Source: Thiohalomonas sp.
Lineage (GTDB): Bacteria; Pseudomonadota; Gammaproteobacteria; GRL18
Assembly: GCA_023864145.1 (NCBI GenBank)
Contig: JAIVER010000036.1
Span: forward strand, 1 to 9,462
Length of the DNA stretch: 9,462 bases
Direction of reading: 5' to 3'
Made by a program: the position numbers and the translations under genes. The notes beneath the pieces were generated by a model that saw only the letters and a list, made by a program, of their open reading frames with translations, was not told the DNA's origin and ran no database searches. This document shows, in pieces, positions 1 through 6,674 of this stretch; the first letter of the stretch is position 1; every line of letters begins with the position of its first letter.

Positions 1-114
1 CGATCATGGGAACCTTCCAGCCTTCAGAGCAAAGTAGGATGCCTTTGATTCTATCTCGTTCTTTTCCATTTCTAGAGCTGATTTTTCATGGGCTGTGAGA
101 GTAATTTGCGTCAT
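1..114 (-). pseudogene. IS630-family transposase, N-terminal fragment with frameshift
   Basis: The start codon at 114-112 gives MTQITLTAHEKSALEM, then a short out-of-place stretch ending at a TGA stop at 6-4 after 36 residues. A second frame, read from 61 to 2, gives ERDRIKGILLCSEGWKVPMI, the helix-turn-helix lead-in expected in IS630 transposases. The two homologous pieces are in different frames and sit closer together than in typical family members, which suggests a small deletion that is not a multiple of three around 61-70. The rest of the gene, including the DDE catalytic core, lies outside the window. The break could be real decay of this copy or an error near a contig end. Family assignment comes from recognised motif wording, not from a search. 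Confidence 0.7.
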
Positions 115-136
115 TGGATGATTTTGATCTTCTTCT

Positions 137-161
137 CTATGAAAATCAAGCATTTTCATAG
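137..161. repeat. Subterminal inverted repeat of the left IS copy
   Basis: A perfect 10-bp inverted repeat, CTATGAAAAT / ATTTTCATAG with a 5-nt spacer, lies about 12 bp inside the end of the element. The same structure is at 9386-9410 in the other copy. Position and conservation suggest a transposase-binding or hairpin feature of the element end; this role is inferred. Confidence 0.65.
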
Positions 162-194
162 GTCATGGGTATATAACATGATTTATCAATATCA

Positions 195-1550
195 TTATTT
201 TACCGTCTTTGGGGGATTAAAAATATTCAGAGCCTTAAGCAAATTGAGTGCCTCATGAAGCGCATAGTCTGTTTTTTCTTTTTTTTCATCATCCTTTTGA
301 TCCAGCCCATGTTTATTTTTAGACGACTCTTTTTTAGTTTTTCCGGCAGAAGAGGATTTTGTTTTTTTATGTTGTAAATGACCTTTTAAATCCGCTTCTT
401 TAACCTGAGAAAAAGAGCTCTTTTCCTTTTCTTCCAGGATGACATTAGCCAGTCTTATATCAGGTACAATGCCTTCAGCCTGAATTGAACGGCCAGAGGG
501 AGTGTAATAGCGGGCTGTCGTCAGTTTAATGGCCGTCAATTTAGTCAATGGTTTAATCGTCTGCACTGATCCCTTACCAAAGGTATCTGAACCCATAATA
601 ATGGCGCGTTTGTGATCCTGTAATGCACCGGCAACAATCTCTGAGGCCGAGGCTGAGCCGCCATTGACAAGCACGACAATGGGAGCACCATTCAGTGCGT
701 CACCACGGGTAGCAGAAAATTTTAATTCAGAATCTTTGATTCGTCCCTGAGTATAAACAATTAATCCCTTATTGAGAAAAATATCGCTAACATCAACGGA
801 AGCATTTAATACGCCCCCTGGATTATTTCTTAAGTCCAGAATCAATCCTTTAAGTGCTTCTTTGTTATTCTCTTTGACTAATTTTTTCAGTGCTTTTTTG
901 AGTTGTTCAGCAGTTCGGGCCTGAAAACTGGAAATTCTAAGATAAGCAAAGGCATTTTCCAGCAGACGTGACTTAACACTGATCACTTTAATAATGGCAC
1001 GTTTTAAGGTGATTTTCAGCGGTCCTTCATGCCCCTCACGAATAATAGACAGTTCAATTTCAGTTCCTGCCTTACCGCGCATGAGTTTGACCGATTCATC
1101 CAGATCCATATCCTTGACGGGTTTACCATCAATACGAAAAATGAGATCACCCGGTAGAATTCCAGCACGGTGAGCAGGCGTGTCATCAATTGGAGAAATG
1201 ACTTTAATCAGTCCATCTTCCATACCCACTTCGATACCCAGACCACCAAATTCTCCTGTAGTGCCTTCTTTTAAATATTTAAAGCTTTTTTCATCAAGAT
1301 AGCGGGAATGCGGATCAAGGCCGGACATCATGCCTTTAATGGCATTTTTTAAGATAGTTTTATCATCTACCACTTCAACATAATCACTTTTAATACTGGC
1401 AAAAGCATCAGTAAATTCTTTAAGCACCTCCAGAGGCAGAGGTTCAACTGCATCAGCAGCAGGTTTTGCATTGACGGTACTAAGCGGCAAACTAAAGACA
1501 AGGCCTATTGATAAGTAAAATAGTACTGACAAATACTGTGCTTTAAACAT
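195..1550 (-). CDS. ctpA: Carboxyl-terminal processing protease (S41 family, CtpA-like)
   Basis: This is a periplasmic serine protease of 451 residues. The start at 1550-1548 is chosen because GGAG lies 6 nt upstream and it opens directly into a signal peptide (hydrophobic core about 9-22, likely cut after VNA near residue 28). An in-frame upstream start at 1607 would add 19 residues ahead of the signal. A PDZ domain spans about 99-180 (GEFGGLGIEV, then PGDLIFRIDG). The S41 core follows, with LILDLRNNPGG, GGSASASE (catalytic Ser about 301) and GKGSVQ (catalytic Lys about 326), the Ser/Lys pair 25 residues apart as in the family. An unusual Lys/Glu/Ser-rich stretch covers about 372-427, before a short conserved-looking end. 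It follows envC by 99 bp, and in Pseudomonas CtpA degrades peptidoglycan cross-link hydrolases. A similar role here is inferred from family and context. Confidence 0.93.
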   Translation of the reverse strand: MFKAQYLSVLFYLSIGLVFSLPLSTVNAKPAADAVEPLPLEVLKEFTDAFASIKSDYVEVVDDKTILKNAIKGMMSGLDPHSRYLDEKSFKYLKEGTTGEFGGLGIEVGMEDGLIKVISPIDDTPAHRAGILPGDLIFRIDGKPVKDMDLDESVKLMRGKAGTEIELSIIREGHEGPLKITLKRAIIKVISVKSRLLENAFAYLRISSFQARTAEQLKKALKKLVKENNKEALKGLILDLRNNPGGVLNASVDVSDIFLNKGLIVYTQGRIKDSELKFSATRGDALNGAPIVVLVNGGSASASEIVAGALQDHKRAIIMGSDTFGKGSVQTIKPLTKLTAIKLTTARYYTPSGRSIQAEGIVPDIRLANVILEEKEKSSFSQVKEADLKGHLQHKKTKSSSAGKTKKESSKNKHGLDQKDDEKKEKTDYALHEALNLLKALNIFNPPKTVK

Positions 1551-1649
1551 CCATTTCTCCGAAATAAGAATTGTTTGTATTTTTAGATTAATTATTAACC
1601 ATATCATGTAAAAAAATTAAAATCATCACAAGCCTTATGAGGCCAATGA

Positions 1650-2873
1650 CTAACTCCGTTGTTTTTTGCACCAGCGTGATGGATTTGATGGCTTGCCATT
1701 ATGACGAATTTCAAAATACAGCCCGACACGTTTAAGTCCACCACTAGTGCCTACTGTAGCAATTATTTCATTTTTTTCAACCCAGTCCCCAACTTCTTTC
1801 AGTAGGGTTTGATTATGACCATATAAGCTCATATAACCATCACCGTGATCGATAATAGTAATCAAACCATAACCTCTAAGCCAGTCTGAATAGGCAATTC
1901 GACCATGAGATATTGAATGAACAGGGGCACCTTCTCTGGCATTAATAATATTTCCCTGCCATTTTACCTTGCCGACACTGCGCCAGTGATCAAATAATTT
2001 TTTAACCTTACCTTTTGCCGGCCAATAAAGCGTGCCGCGCTGCTTAGAAAATGCTTTTTCTGTAGGCAAACCAGGGATGTCATCTAACGTTTTTTTTAGC
2101 TTGTTAATTAATACTGACAGGTTTTTTTTATCTTTTAAAAATTCAGCCAGTTTTTTATCTTGTGAAACAATATCTTTATTTAATTGAGCAACCAGAATAT
2201 TACGCGCAGACTGTTTTTCCTGTAAAATTTGACTTTCCCGTTTAAGTTGAAACTGCTTATCTCGCAGAGTCTGACTGGTCAGTGCTATTTGCTGTTTATC
2301 TTCAATAATTCGTTGCAATAGTGTATTAACATCCTTAATCTTCTTACTTCGTGCCTCATTAAAATAATCATAATAGGTCATTATACGGCTTATCGTAGCG
2401 GGATTTTGCTGATTAAGCAGCAACTTTATATATTCCTGACGGCCAATGGCATAACTGGCTTGTAATTGACCTGATAATAACTGCTGTTGAATGATTAATT
2501 TTTGCTTGTGCTGTGAGAGCTGTTGGTTGAGTTCAGATAAACGCTTATCCAGAGTGACGGCTTGCTGCTGGGTGGTAAACAATTGACGTGCATTGTCGGC
2601 AATACTTTGTTCTGCCTGTTGAATATCTTTATCTAATTGTGATTTTTCACTTTGTTGTTCTTTCAGTTTATTTTTTAGCGCAGAAATATCTTTGCGTAAT
2701 TGCTGTAATTCCTGTTGCTTTAATTGCCCTTTTAAAGATGAGGCAAAGGTATTACTGCTCGTGCTGAGGAGCAATAAAATAAATAGCATAGAGAATAGAG
2801 AAGCAAATTGTGCTATTTTGGCTAAGGTTACTATTAAACGCTTCAGAATGTTATGCGTCTTGTGTTTCAACAT
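1650..2873 (-). CDS. envC: Murein hydrolase activator EnvC (degenerate LytM domain)
   Basis: This 407-residue periplasmic protein activates N-acetylmuramyl-L-alanine amidases (AmiA/AmiB type) at the division site, according to work on E. coli EnvC. A long signal segment covers residues 1-44, with the hydrophobic run around 23-37 and likely cleavage near NTFA. Gln/Lys-rich coiled coils lie at about 48-135 and 180-262. A LytM/M23 fold spans about 280-400. The metal-binding HxxxD of active M23 enzymes is replaced by WQGNIIN and the HxH by LYFEIRH, so the domain should be catalytically dead, as in EnvC; YGHN at 351-354 keeps one His. The start codon lies inside the gpmI end (23-bp overlap), implying translational coupling. 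The ribosome-binding site is weak. A later start at Met29 would shorten the basic n-region of the signal. Confidence 0.93.
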   Translation of the reverse strand: MLKHKTHNILKRLIVTLAKIAQFASLFSMLFILLLLSTSSNTFASSLKGQLKQQELQQLRKDISALKNKLKEQQSEKSQLDKDIQQAEQSIADNARQLFTTQQQAVTLDKRLSELNQQLSQHKQKLIIQQQLLSGQLQASYAIGRQEYIKLLLNQQNPATISRIMTYYDYFNEARSKKIKDVNTLLQRIIEDKQQIALTSQTLRDKQFQLKRESQILQEKQSARNILVAQLNKDIVSQDKKLAEFLKDKKNLSVLINKLKKTLDDIPGLPTEKAFSKQRGTLYWPAKGKVKKLFDHWRSVGKVKWQGNIINAREGAPVHSISHGRIAYSDWLRGYGLITIIDHGDGYMSLYGHNQTLLKEVGDWVEKNEIIATVGTSGGLKRVGLYFEIRHNGKPSNPSRWCKKQRS

Positions 2874-4419
2874 CTTCAGTAAGCGTCACTAAAGAGCGGC
2901 CATTCATCTCTGCTGGTACTTCAAGATCCATCAGATATAACATCGTCGGTGCAATATCAGATAAAGCTCCCGTTTCTGCCATAACAGCATCACGGCCAAC
3001 ATAGATAAAAGGTACGGGGTTACAGGTATGAGCCGTATGAGGCTGTCCTGTCTTCTCATCCAGCATTAATTCTGCATTACCATGATCGGCCGTGATGAGT
3101 ACCTCGCCTCCGGCTTTATGAATCGCCTTAACCACATTTCTGATAAGACCGTCTAATACTTCAATTGCCTTGATAGCCCCCTTCTCGTTACCGGTATGTC
3201 CTAGCATATCAGGGTTAGCATAATTACAGATAATGACATCATACTGCTCAGATTTAATGGCTTTTATTAATTTTTTTGACAATTCAGGCGCATTCATTTC
3301 AGGTTGCAGATCATAGGTCGCGACATCAGGTGAATTGACTAAAATACGATCTTCATCTTGAAATGCTTCTTCAACTCCACCATTAAAGAAAAAAGTCACA
3401 TGTGCATATTTTTCTGTTTCAGCAATACGTAATTGACGTAAACCCAGCTTGGAAATGTATTCACCAAACACATTAGTCAAACGTTCAGCAGGAAAAGCCA
3501 CAGGAATATCAAACTTTGATGAGTACTCTGTTAAACTGATAAATTCTGCCAGTTTGAAGTTGCGCTCACGTTTAAATGCCTCAAAATTATCCTCAATAAA
3601 GGCGCGCGTTATCTGACGCGCACGATCAGAACGATAATTCATGAAGAACATGACATCATCGTCTTCAATTTGAACCGGTGTTTCACCTTTAGGAATAATA
3701 CAGGTTGATTTTACAAATTCATCCGTTTCACCACGCTTATATGCTTGAACCAGTGCATCCAGCGCAGTTTCAGAAGTAAATTCAGACTTACCATCAGCCA
3801 TCGCATCATAGGAATATTTAACCCGCTCCCAGCGATGGTCTCGATCCATTGCATAATAACGGCCGACAATTGAAGCAAAACGGCCGCCGCCCAGCTCATC
3901 AAATACTGCCTGCATGGCTTTAATTGATTCTTTAGCACTTTTTGGCAGTGTATCACGGCCGTCAAGAAAGGCATGTAAATACACTTTTTTTACGCCGCGT
4001 TCAACAGCTAATTTAACCATCGCATGAATATGACATTCATGACTATGAACGCCACCAGGAGACAGCAAACCCATAATATGCACAGCTGAATTCTTTTCCC
4101 TTGCCTTCTCAACAGCTTCTGTCAGCGTACAGTTAGTAAAAAAAGAACCCGTACGAACTGCCCTGCTGACACGAGTATATTCCTGATAAACCACCCGGCC
4201 GGAACCAATATTAAGATGTCCAACTTCTGAATTACCCATCTGATCGGTAGGCAGGCCGACTTCTGCACCTGACGTTTTGATCAATGTATGGGGACTTTTT
4301 TTCCACAATTTATCAAACACCGGGGTATCTGCTTCACTAATGGCATTGTGAGTCGGATCTTCAGAATATCCCCAGCCATCCAGAATGATGAGGGCAAGTG
4401 GTTTTGGTATTTTTGACAT
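2851..4419 (-). CDS. gpmI: 2,3-bisphosphoglycerate-independent phosphoglycerate mutase
   Basis: This cytoplasmic, probably Mn-dependent enzyme interconverts 3- and 2-phosphoglycerate in glycolysis and gluconeogenesis. The start at 4419-4417 (MSKIPKPLALIILDGWGY) aligns with the family N-terminus and gives 522 residues, near the usual ~510-515. An in-frame start at 4485 would add 22 residues without homology. Visible landmarks are Asp14 in ILDGWG, the phospho-serine Ser64 in MGNSEVGH, GGVHSH at about 122-127, FLDGRD at 151-156, GRYYAMDRDHRW at 187-197, DMLGH at 404-408, TADHGNAE at 443-450 and TAHT at 462-465. All metal and substrate motifs are intact. It is the first gene of the gpmI-envC-ctpA block, with its promoter expected in the AT-rich gap upstream. 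No strong ribosome-binding site is visible before the chosen start. Confidence 0.96.
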   Translation of the reverse strand: MSKIPKPLALIILDGWGYSEDPTHNAISEADTPVFDKLWKKSPHTLIKTSGAEVGLPTDQMGNSEVGHLNIGSGRVVYQEYTRVSRAVRTGSFFTNCTLTEAVEKAREKNSAVHIMGLLSPGGVHSHECHIHAMVKLAVERGVKKVYLHAFLDGRDTLPKSAKESIKAMQAVFDELGGGRFASIVGRYYAMDRDHRWERVKYSYDAMADGKSEFTSETALDALVQAYKRGETDEFVKSTCIIPKGETPVQIEDDDVMFFMNYRSDRARQITRAFIEDNFEAFKRERNFKLAEFISLTEYSSKFDIPVAFPAERLTNVFGEYISKLGLRQLRIAETEKYAHVTFFFNGGVEEAFQDEDRILVNSPDVATYDLQPEMNAPELSKKLIKAIKSEQYDVIICNYANPDMLGHTGNEKGAIKAIEVLDGLIRNVVKAIHKAGGEVLITADHGNAELMLDEKTGQPHTAHTCNPVPFIYVGRDAVMAETGALSDIAPTMLYLMDLEVPAEMNGRSLVTLTEDVETQDA

Positions 4420-4726
4420 AAGCGGCTTAATGTTAATCCATTTTCTACAGAAGGTTTCTTGCTGAAATATAATCAGGCAAGTCATTCGTTTCTATGACTC
4501 ATCTATTATTGAAATACAGTATAAAACATATGGGTAAAGCGTCTGTTTTTAAAGTCTTTTTATGAAGATAATGACTAAAAAACACTGTTTTTAGATGTAT
4601 TTACGAGTATTTGTTGCTTAATATAATAAGTTATTTTAGGGGTGCTAATGAAGCAATTCTTTAAATTTTAAAATGATTTATCAAAAATACAGGAGCTTGT
4701 ACACAAAAAAGCCTGCCAAATAGGAG

Positions 4727-4755
4727 TAATAATTCTCTGAGCAGAGCCGTTATTA
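4727..4755. promoter_or_regulatory. Two-part dyad in the gpmI-arsR gap
   Basis: Outer arms TAATAA (4727-4732) and TTATTA (4750-4755) enclose inner arms CTCTG (4735-4739) and CAGAG (4742-4746), giving a nearly symmetrical site about 29 bp long. It lies 140-168 bp upstream of arsR. It could be an operator for a dimeric regulator or a small RNA hairpin; nothing in the sequence decides between these. Confidence 0.3.
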
Positions 4756-4864
4756 TAAGAAAAAATCGTCCTTTTCTAGATAAAAACCTTACATTAAGTA
4801 AAAAATTTAAAGAAATTTTAAAAAAAAGCTATTTTCTCTAAATATTACTGTATACTTCTATTGT

Positions 4865-4882
4865 TATATTAGTGAAACACTA
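4865..4882 (+). promoter_or_regulatory. Candidate arsR -10 box and autoregulatory operator
   Basis: A TATATT box (4865-4870) overlaps a perfect inverted repeat TAGTG-AAA-CACTA (4870-4882) that runs into the ribosome-binding site AGGAA (4882-4886), 8 nt before the ATG. ArsR-family repressors bind imperfect dyads over their own promoters, so this is a good candidate operator. The -35 box is not recognisable, and binding is inferred only from position and symmetry. Confidence 0.4.
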
Positions 4883-4894
4883 GGAAAGATAAAT

Positions 4895-5242
4895 ATGGGC
4901 GACCAATTTAACCTCAGCGAAATAGATTGTTGTGATATGAATATGGATTTAATGACTCGTGATGAAGATATTGATAGAGCTTCACGTTCATTAAAAGCAA
5001 TGTCTCATCCTTTACGCTTAAAGATTTTATGTACTCTGGGCGATTCAGAGATCAGTGTTCAGGACATTGTCGAAAAAGTGGGTACATCACAAAGTAATAT
5101 CTCGCAGCATCTGGCGATATTAAGAGACAAAGGTATTCTTGCATCACGCAAAGATGCCAATCGCGTTTATTATCGTGTCGGTGATGCCAGAACATTACGC
5201 CTGATTGGCATGATGAGAGATGTGTTCTGCACAATTGCCTGA
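4895..5242 (+). CDS. ArsR/SmtB-family winged-helix repressor, possibly sulfide/persulfide-sensing
   Basis: This is a 115-residue DNA-binding protein. Residues about 27-100 form the ArsR winged helix: ALKAMSHPLRLKIL-type helix, recognition helix SQSNISQHLAILRD (65-78), then the wing with RKDANRVYYRV. The metal-binding ELCVCD motif of arsenic/cadmium sensors is absent from helix 3 (VQDIVEKV). The cysteines are Cys12, Cys13, Cys46 (ILCTL) and Cys112 (VFC). Cys46 and Cys112 are 66 residues apart and sit in the same elements as the redox pair of SqrR/BigR-type persulfide sensors (Cys41/Cys107 in SqrR, from memory). The CC pair near the N-terminus could instead bind metal, as in CadC-like sensors. 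It is followed by a terminator and stands alone, ahead of a rhodanese-glutaredoxin-thioredoxin operon. The family is certain; the inducer is a hypothesis. Confidence 0.9.
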   Translation: MGDQFNLSEIDCCDMNMDLMTRDEDIDRASRSLKAMSHPLRLKILCTLGDSEISVQDIVEKVGTSQSNISQHLAILRDKGILASRKDANRVYYRVGDARTLRLIGMMRDVFCTIA

Positions 5243-5305
5243 ACTATTCAGTCCAACATTGTTGACCAGGTCTTTAATCGACATCTGACGGCAATACCCA
5301 TAAAT

Positions 5306-5344
5306 AAAATGCCGGGATAAGCAAGCTGCCGGTCCCGGCATTTT
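5306..5344 (+). terminator. Rho-independent terminator after the ArsR gene
   Basis: A perfect 12-bp stem AAAATGCCGGGA (5306-5317) / TCCCGGCATTTT (5333-5344) with a 15-nt loop lies 64 bp after the arsR stop. The T-run is part of the stem, and the matching A-run allows it to work in both directions. The loop contains a further GCCGG, so a competing shorter hairpin (GCCGG-TC-CCGGC, 5328-5339) can form. The structure separates arsR from the next operon. Confidence 0.8.
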
Positions 5345-5419
5345 ACTGTGCGCTTTTCCCTCCAGATACCCCCATATCTCGTTAATGACACGTCTTTCTT
5401 TGGAAAATATCATTTTGAG

Positions 5420-5448
5420 TTTTCTTATGAGTCCGTTTTTGCTATGCT
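5420..5448 (+). promoter_or_regulatory. Candidate promoter of the rhodanese-grxC-trxC operon
   Basis: An extended -10 element TGC-TATGCT (5440-5448) lies 17 bp downstream of a weak -35 TTTTCT (5420-5425). It is placed between the arsR terminator and the rhodanese start, which would give a leader of about 80 nt. The rest of the gap from 5243 to 5533 contains the terminator and no credible gene. The match is moderate and only by eye. Confidence 0.4.
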
Positions 5449-5533
5449 ACTCTTTTTTTGCAAAGCTGTTATGTGTAAAGATGACAAGTCAATAGCTACG
5501 CCTGAACTTTTTAGATGCTATGGTATATAAAAA

Positions 5534-5950
5534 ATGGAACACTTAAACGAATTTGTTACAACTAACTGGGTCATGATCCTAATGTGGGTTTTTCTATTGG
5601 GAATGATCATTAATTCCTTTTTAAAGTCCAGCTACGATATTAGTCCTCAACAGGCTGTACAGTTAATGAGTCATGAAAACGGCAGTCTTGTTCTTGATGT
5701 ACGCGAAGACAGCGAATACCAGTCGGGTCATATTAAGGACTCAATTCATATTCCAATGGGAGTACTTGCTTCACGTGTCGGTGAATTAGAAAAATATAAA
5801 AATAAAAATGTTATCCTCGCTTGCCGTTCAGGCAGCCGCTCAGGTAGAGCCTGCAGCATTTTGAAGAAACACGGCTTTGAAAAAGTACACAACCTGCGTG
5901 GCGGGCTACTGGCCTGGGAAAATGATAATTTACCAATGAAAAAAGGTTAA
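5534..5950 (+). CDS. yibN: Membrane-anchored single-domain rhodanese (YibN-like)
   Basis: This 138-residue protein has one transmembrane helix (about 12-30) and a cytoplasmic or periplasm-facing rhodanese domain (about 35-135). Rhodaneses carry sulfane sulfur as a persulfide on an active-site Cys. Here it is Cys97 in the loop CRSGSRSG, preceded by LVLDVREDSEY (52-62) and HIPMG, and followed by LRGGLLAWE, all family landmarks. The physiological sulfur acceptor is not known. It heads a tight operon, with grxC starting 3 bp after its stop. In E. coli the equivalent yibN also sits ahead of grxC and secB and diverges from gpmI, which supports the name. No good ribosome-binding site is visible before the ATG (only an A-rich stretch), but the length and TM start fit the family. 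Confidence 0.9.
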   Translation: MEHLNEFVTTNWVMILMWVFLLGMIINSFLKSSYDISPQQAVQLMSHENGSLVLDVREDSEYQSGHIKDSIHIPMGVLASRVGELEKYKNKNVILACRSGSRSGRACSILKKHGFEKVHNLRGGLLAWENDNLPMKKG

Positions 5951-5953
5951 TAC

Positions 5954-6226
5954 ATGTCTAAGACACAAGCAGATATTACAATTTATGTCACACAATATTG
6001 CCCTTATTGTGTCAGAGCTAAAGGTTTATTAAACGCCAAAGAAGTAAGCTACAACGAGATTGATCTCGCTACTCAGCCTGAATTACGTGCCGATATGATA
6101 CAAAAAAGTAATGGCGTGACCTCAGTACCACAGATTTTTATTGGTGATACCCATGTGGGCGGATGTGATGATTTATTTGCCACAGAATCTGCGGGTAAAC
6201 TTGATCAGTTGTTGTTTCCCTCTTAA
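5954..6226 (+). CDS. grxC: Glutaredoxin 3
   Basis: This 90-residue cytoplasmic dithiol glutaredoxin uses glutathione to reduce protein disulfides and mixed disulfides. The active site is CPYC (16-19), the cis-Pro loop is TSVPQIFIG (Pro59), and the glutathione-contact motif is GGCDDL (69-74), including the extra Cys71. Length and motifs match class-I GrxC. The start has AAAGG about 8 nt upstream, overlapping the end of the rhodanese gene, and the next gene begins 10 bp downstream. Both spacings indicate one transcript. Confidence 0.95.
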   Translation: MSKTQADITIYVTQYCPYCVRAKGLLNAKEVSYNEIDLATQPELRADMIQKSNGVTSVPQIFIGDTHVGGCDDLFATESAGKLDQLLFPS

Positions 6227-6236
6227 GGAGATCAAT

Positions 6237-6674
6237 ATGAGTAATGTAGTGCATCTCGTTTGCCCTCAATGTGACGCTATCAATCGAATCCCTGCTGATA
6301 AGTTGTCGGCAGGTGGAAAGTGCGGTAAATGCCAGCAATTATTATTGCCCGGCAAACCTGTTGAACTCAATACATCACGCTTTAACAAGCATATCCAGAA
6401 AAATGATTTACCCGTTCTGGTTGATTTTTGGGCGCCCTGGTGCGGACCCTGTAAAATGATGACACCGGTGTTTAAACAAATAGCACGTCACTTTCAACAT
6501 CAATTAGAATTAGTTAAGGTAAATACTGAGCAAGAACAAGCTCTGGCCGCACATTTTAATATTCGCAGTATTCCAACTATCGCGTTATTTCATCATGGTA
6601 AAGAGATTGCCCGGCAGGCTGGTGCAATGGATCAAAATAGTTTAATTCAATGGGTACAACAAAGGATAAGCTAG
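6237..6674 (+). CDS. trxC: Thioredoxin 2 with N-terminal zinc ribbon
   Basis: This is a 145-residue cytoplasmic thioredoxin that reduces protein disulfides. The N-terminal ribbon has four Zn-ligand cysteines in two pairs, CPQC (9-12) and CGKC (29-32). The thioredoxin fold follows, with FWAPWCGPCK (active Cys69 and Cys72) and the cis-Pro SIPT (Pro113). The zinc ribbon and length mark it as TrxC rather than TrxA. The start at 6237 is preferred over an in-frame ATG at 6141, inside grxC, because AAGGAG lies exactly 6 nt upstream and the protein begins at the family N-terminus. In E. coli, trxC belongs to the OxyR regulon and maps elsewhere. Its placement between grxC and secB here adds to a thiol-redox cassette. 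Confidence 0.95.
   Translation: MSNVVHLVCPQCDAINRIPADKLSAGGKCGKCQQLLLPGKPVELNTSRFNKHIQKNDLPVLVDFWAPWCGPCKMMTPVFKQIARHFQHQLELVKVNTEQEQALAAHFNIRSIPTIALFHHGKEIARQAGAMDQNSLIQWVQQRIS

Larger units (their letters stand above)
1..173 (-). mobile_element. IS630-family insertion sequence, 5' end only (left copy)
   Basis: This is the 5' part of an insertion sequence that runs off the left edge. Bases 85-173 match, in reverse complement, bases 9374-9462 at the other end of the window with 3 mismatches in 89 positions. Homology stops sharply at a TATA (170-173), which fits IS630/Tc1-type elements that insert at and duplicate TA. The exact terminal base cannot be fixed because of the repeated TA. The interior carries the start of a transposase whose residues resemble IS630-family N-termini. 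The insertion lies 21 bp past the ctpA stop codon and has the same orientation as ctpA, so read-through from ctpA could enter the transposase. Confidence 0.8.
4420..4894. other. AT-rich divergent intergenic region between gpmI and arsR
   Basis: This stretch has no credible gene. It must hold promoters for gpmI (leftward) and the ArsR gene (rightward). Possible -10 boxes are TATACT (4851-4856) and TATATT (4865-4870) for arsR, and a TATACT on the minus strand at about 4518-4523 for gpmI. None has a convincing -35 partner. Two dyads stand out. One is CTAAAAA / TTTTTAG at 4575-4594. The other is at 4727-4755, with outer arms TAATAA / TTATTA and inner arms CTCTG / CAGAG. Their purpose is unknown. 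The region is clearly more AT-rich than the flanking genes. Confidence 0.6.

Noticed and set aside
1630..1645. Small GCCT/AGGC hairpin between envC and ctpA as a terminator
   Set aside because: The stem is only 4 bp and the T-rich tract on the minus strand is not adjacent; too weak to call.
2692..3004. Plus-strand open frames opposite envC and gpmI
   Set aside because: They lie wholly opposite well-supported genes with intact motifs and show no recognisable protein features.
4895..5242. Arsenic-resistance operon call from the ArsR family name
   Set aside because: The arsenic-sensing ELCVCD motif is missing and no arsenate reductase or arsenite pump gene is nearby.
5348..5530. Open frame of 60 codons starting with GTG between the arsR terminator and the rhodanese gene
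   Set aside because: No ribosome-binding site, composition unlike a protein, overlaps the best promoter candidate, and resembles no known family.
6141..6236. Longer trxC start inside grxC
   Set aside because: It would add 32 residues ahead of the zinc ribbon, while the ATG at 6237 has an ideal AAGGAG 6 nt upstream.
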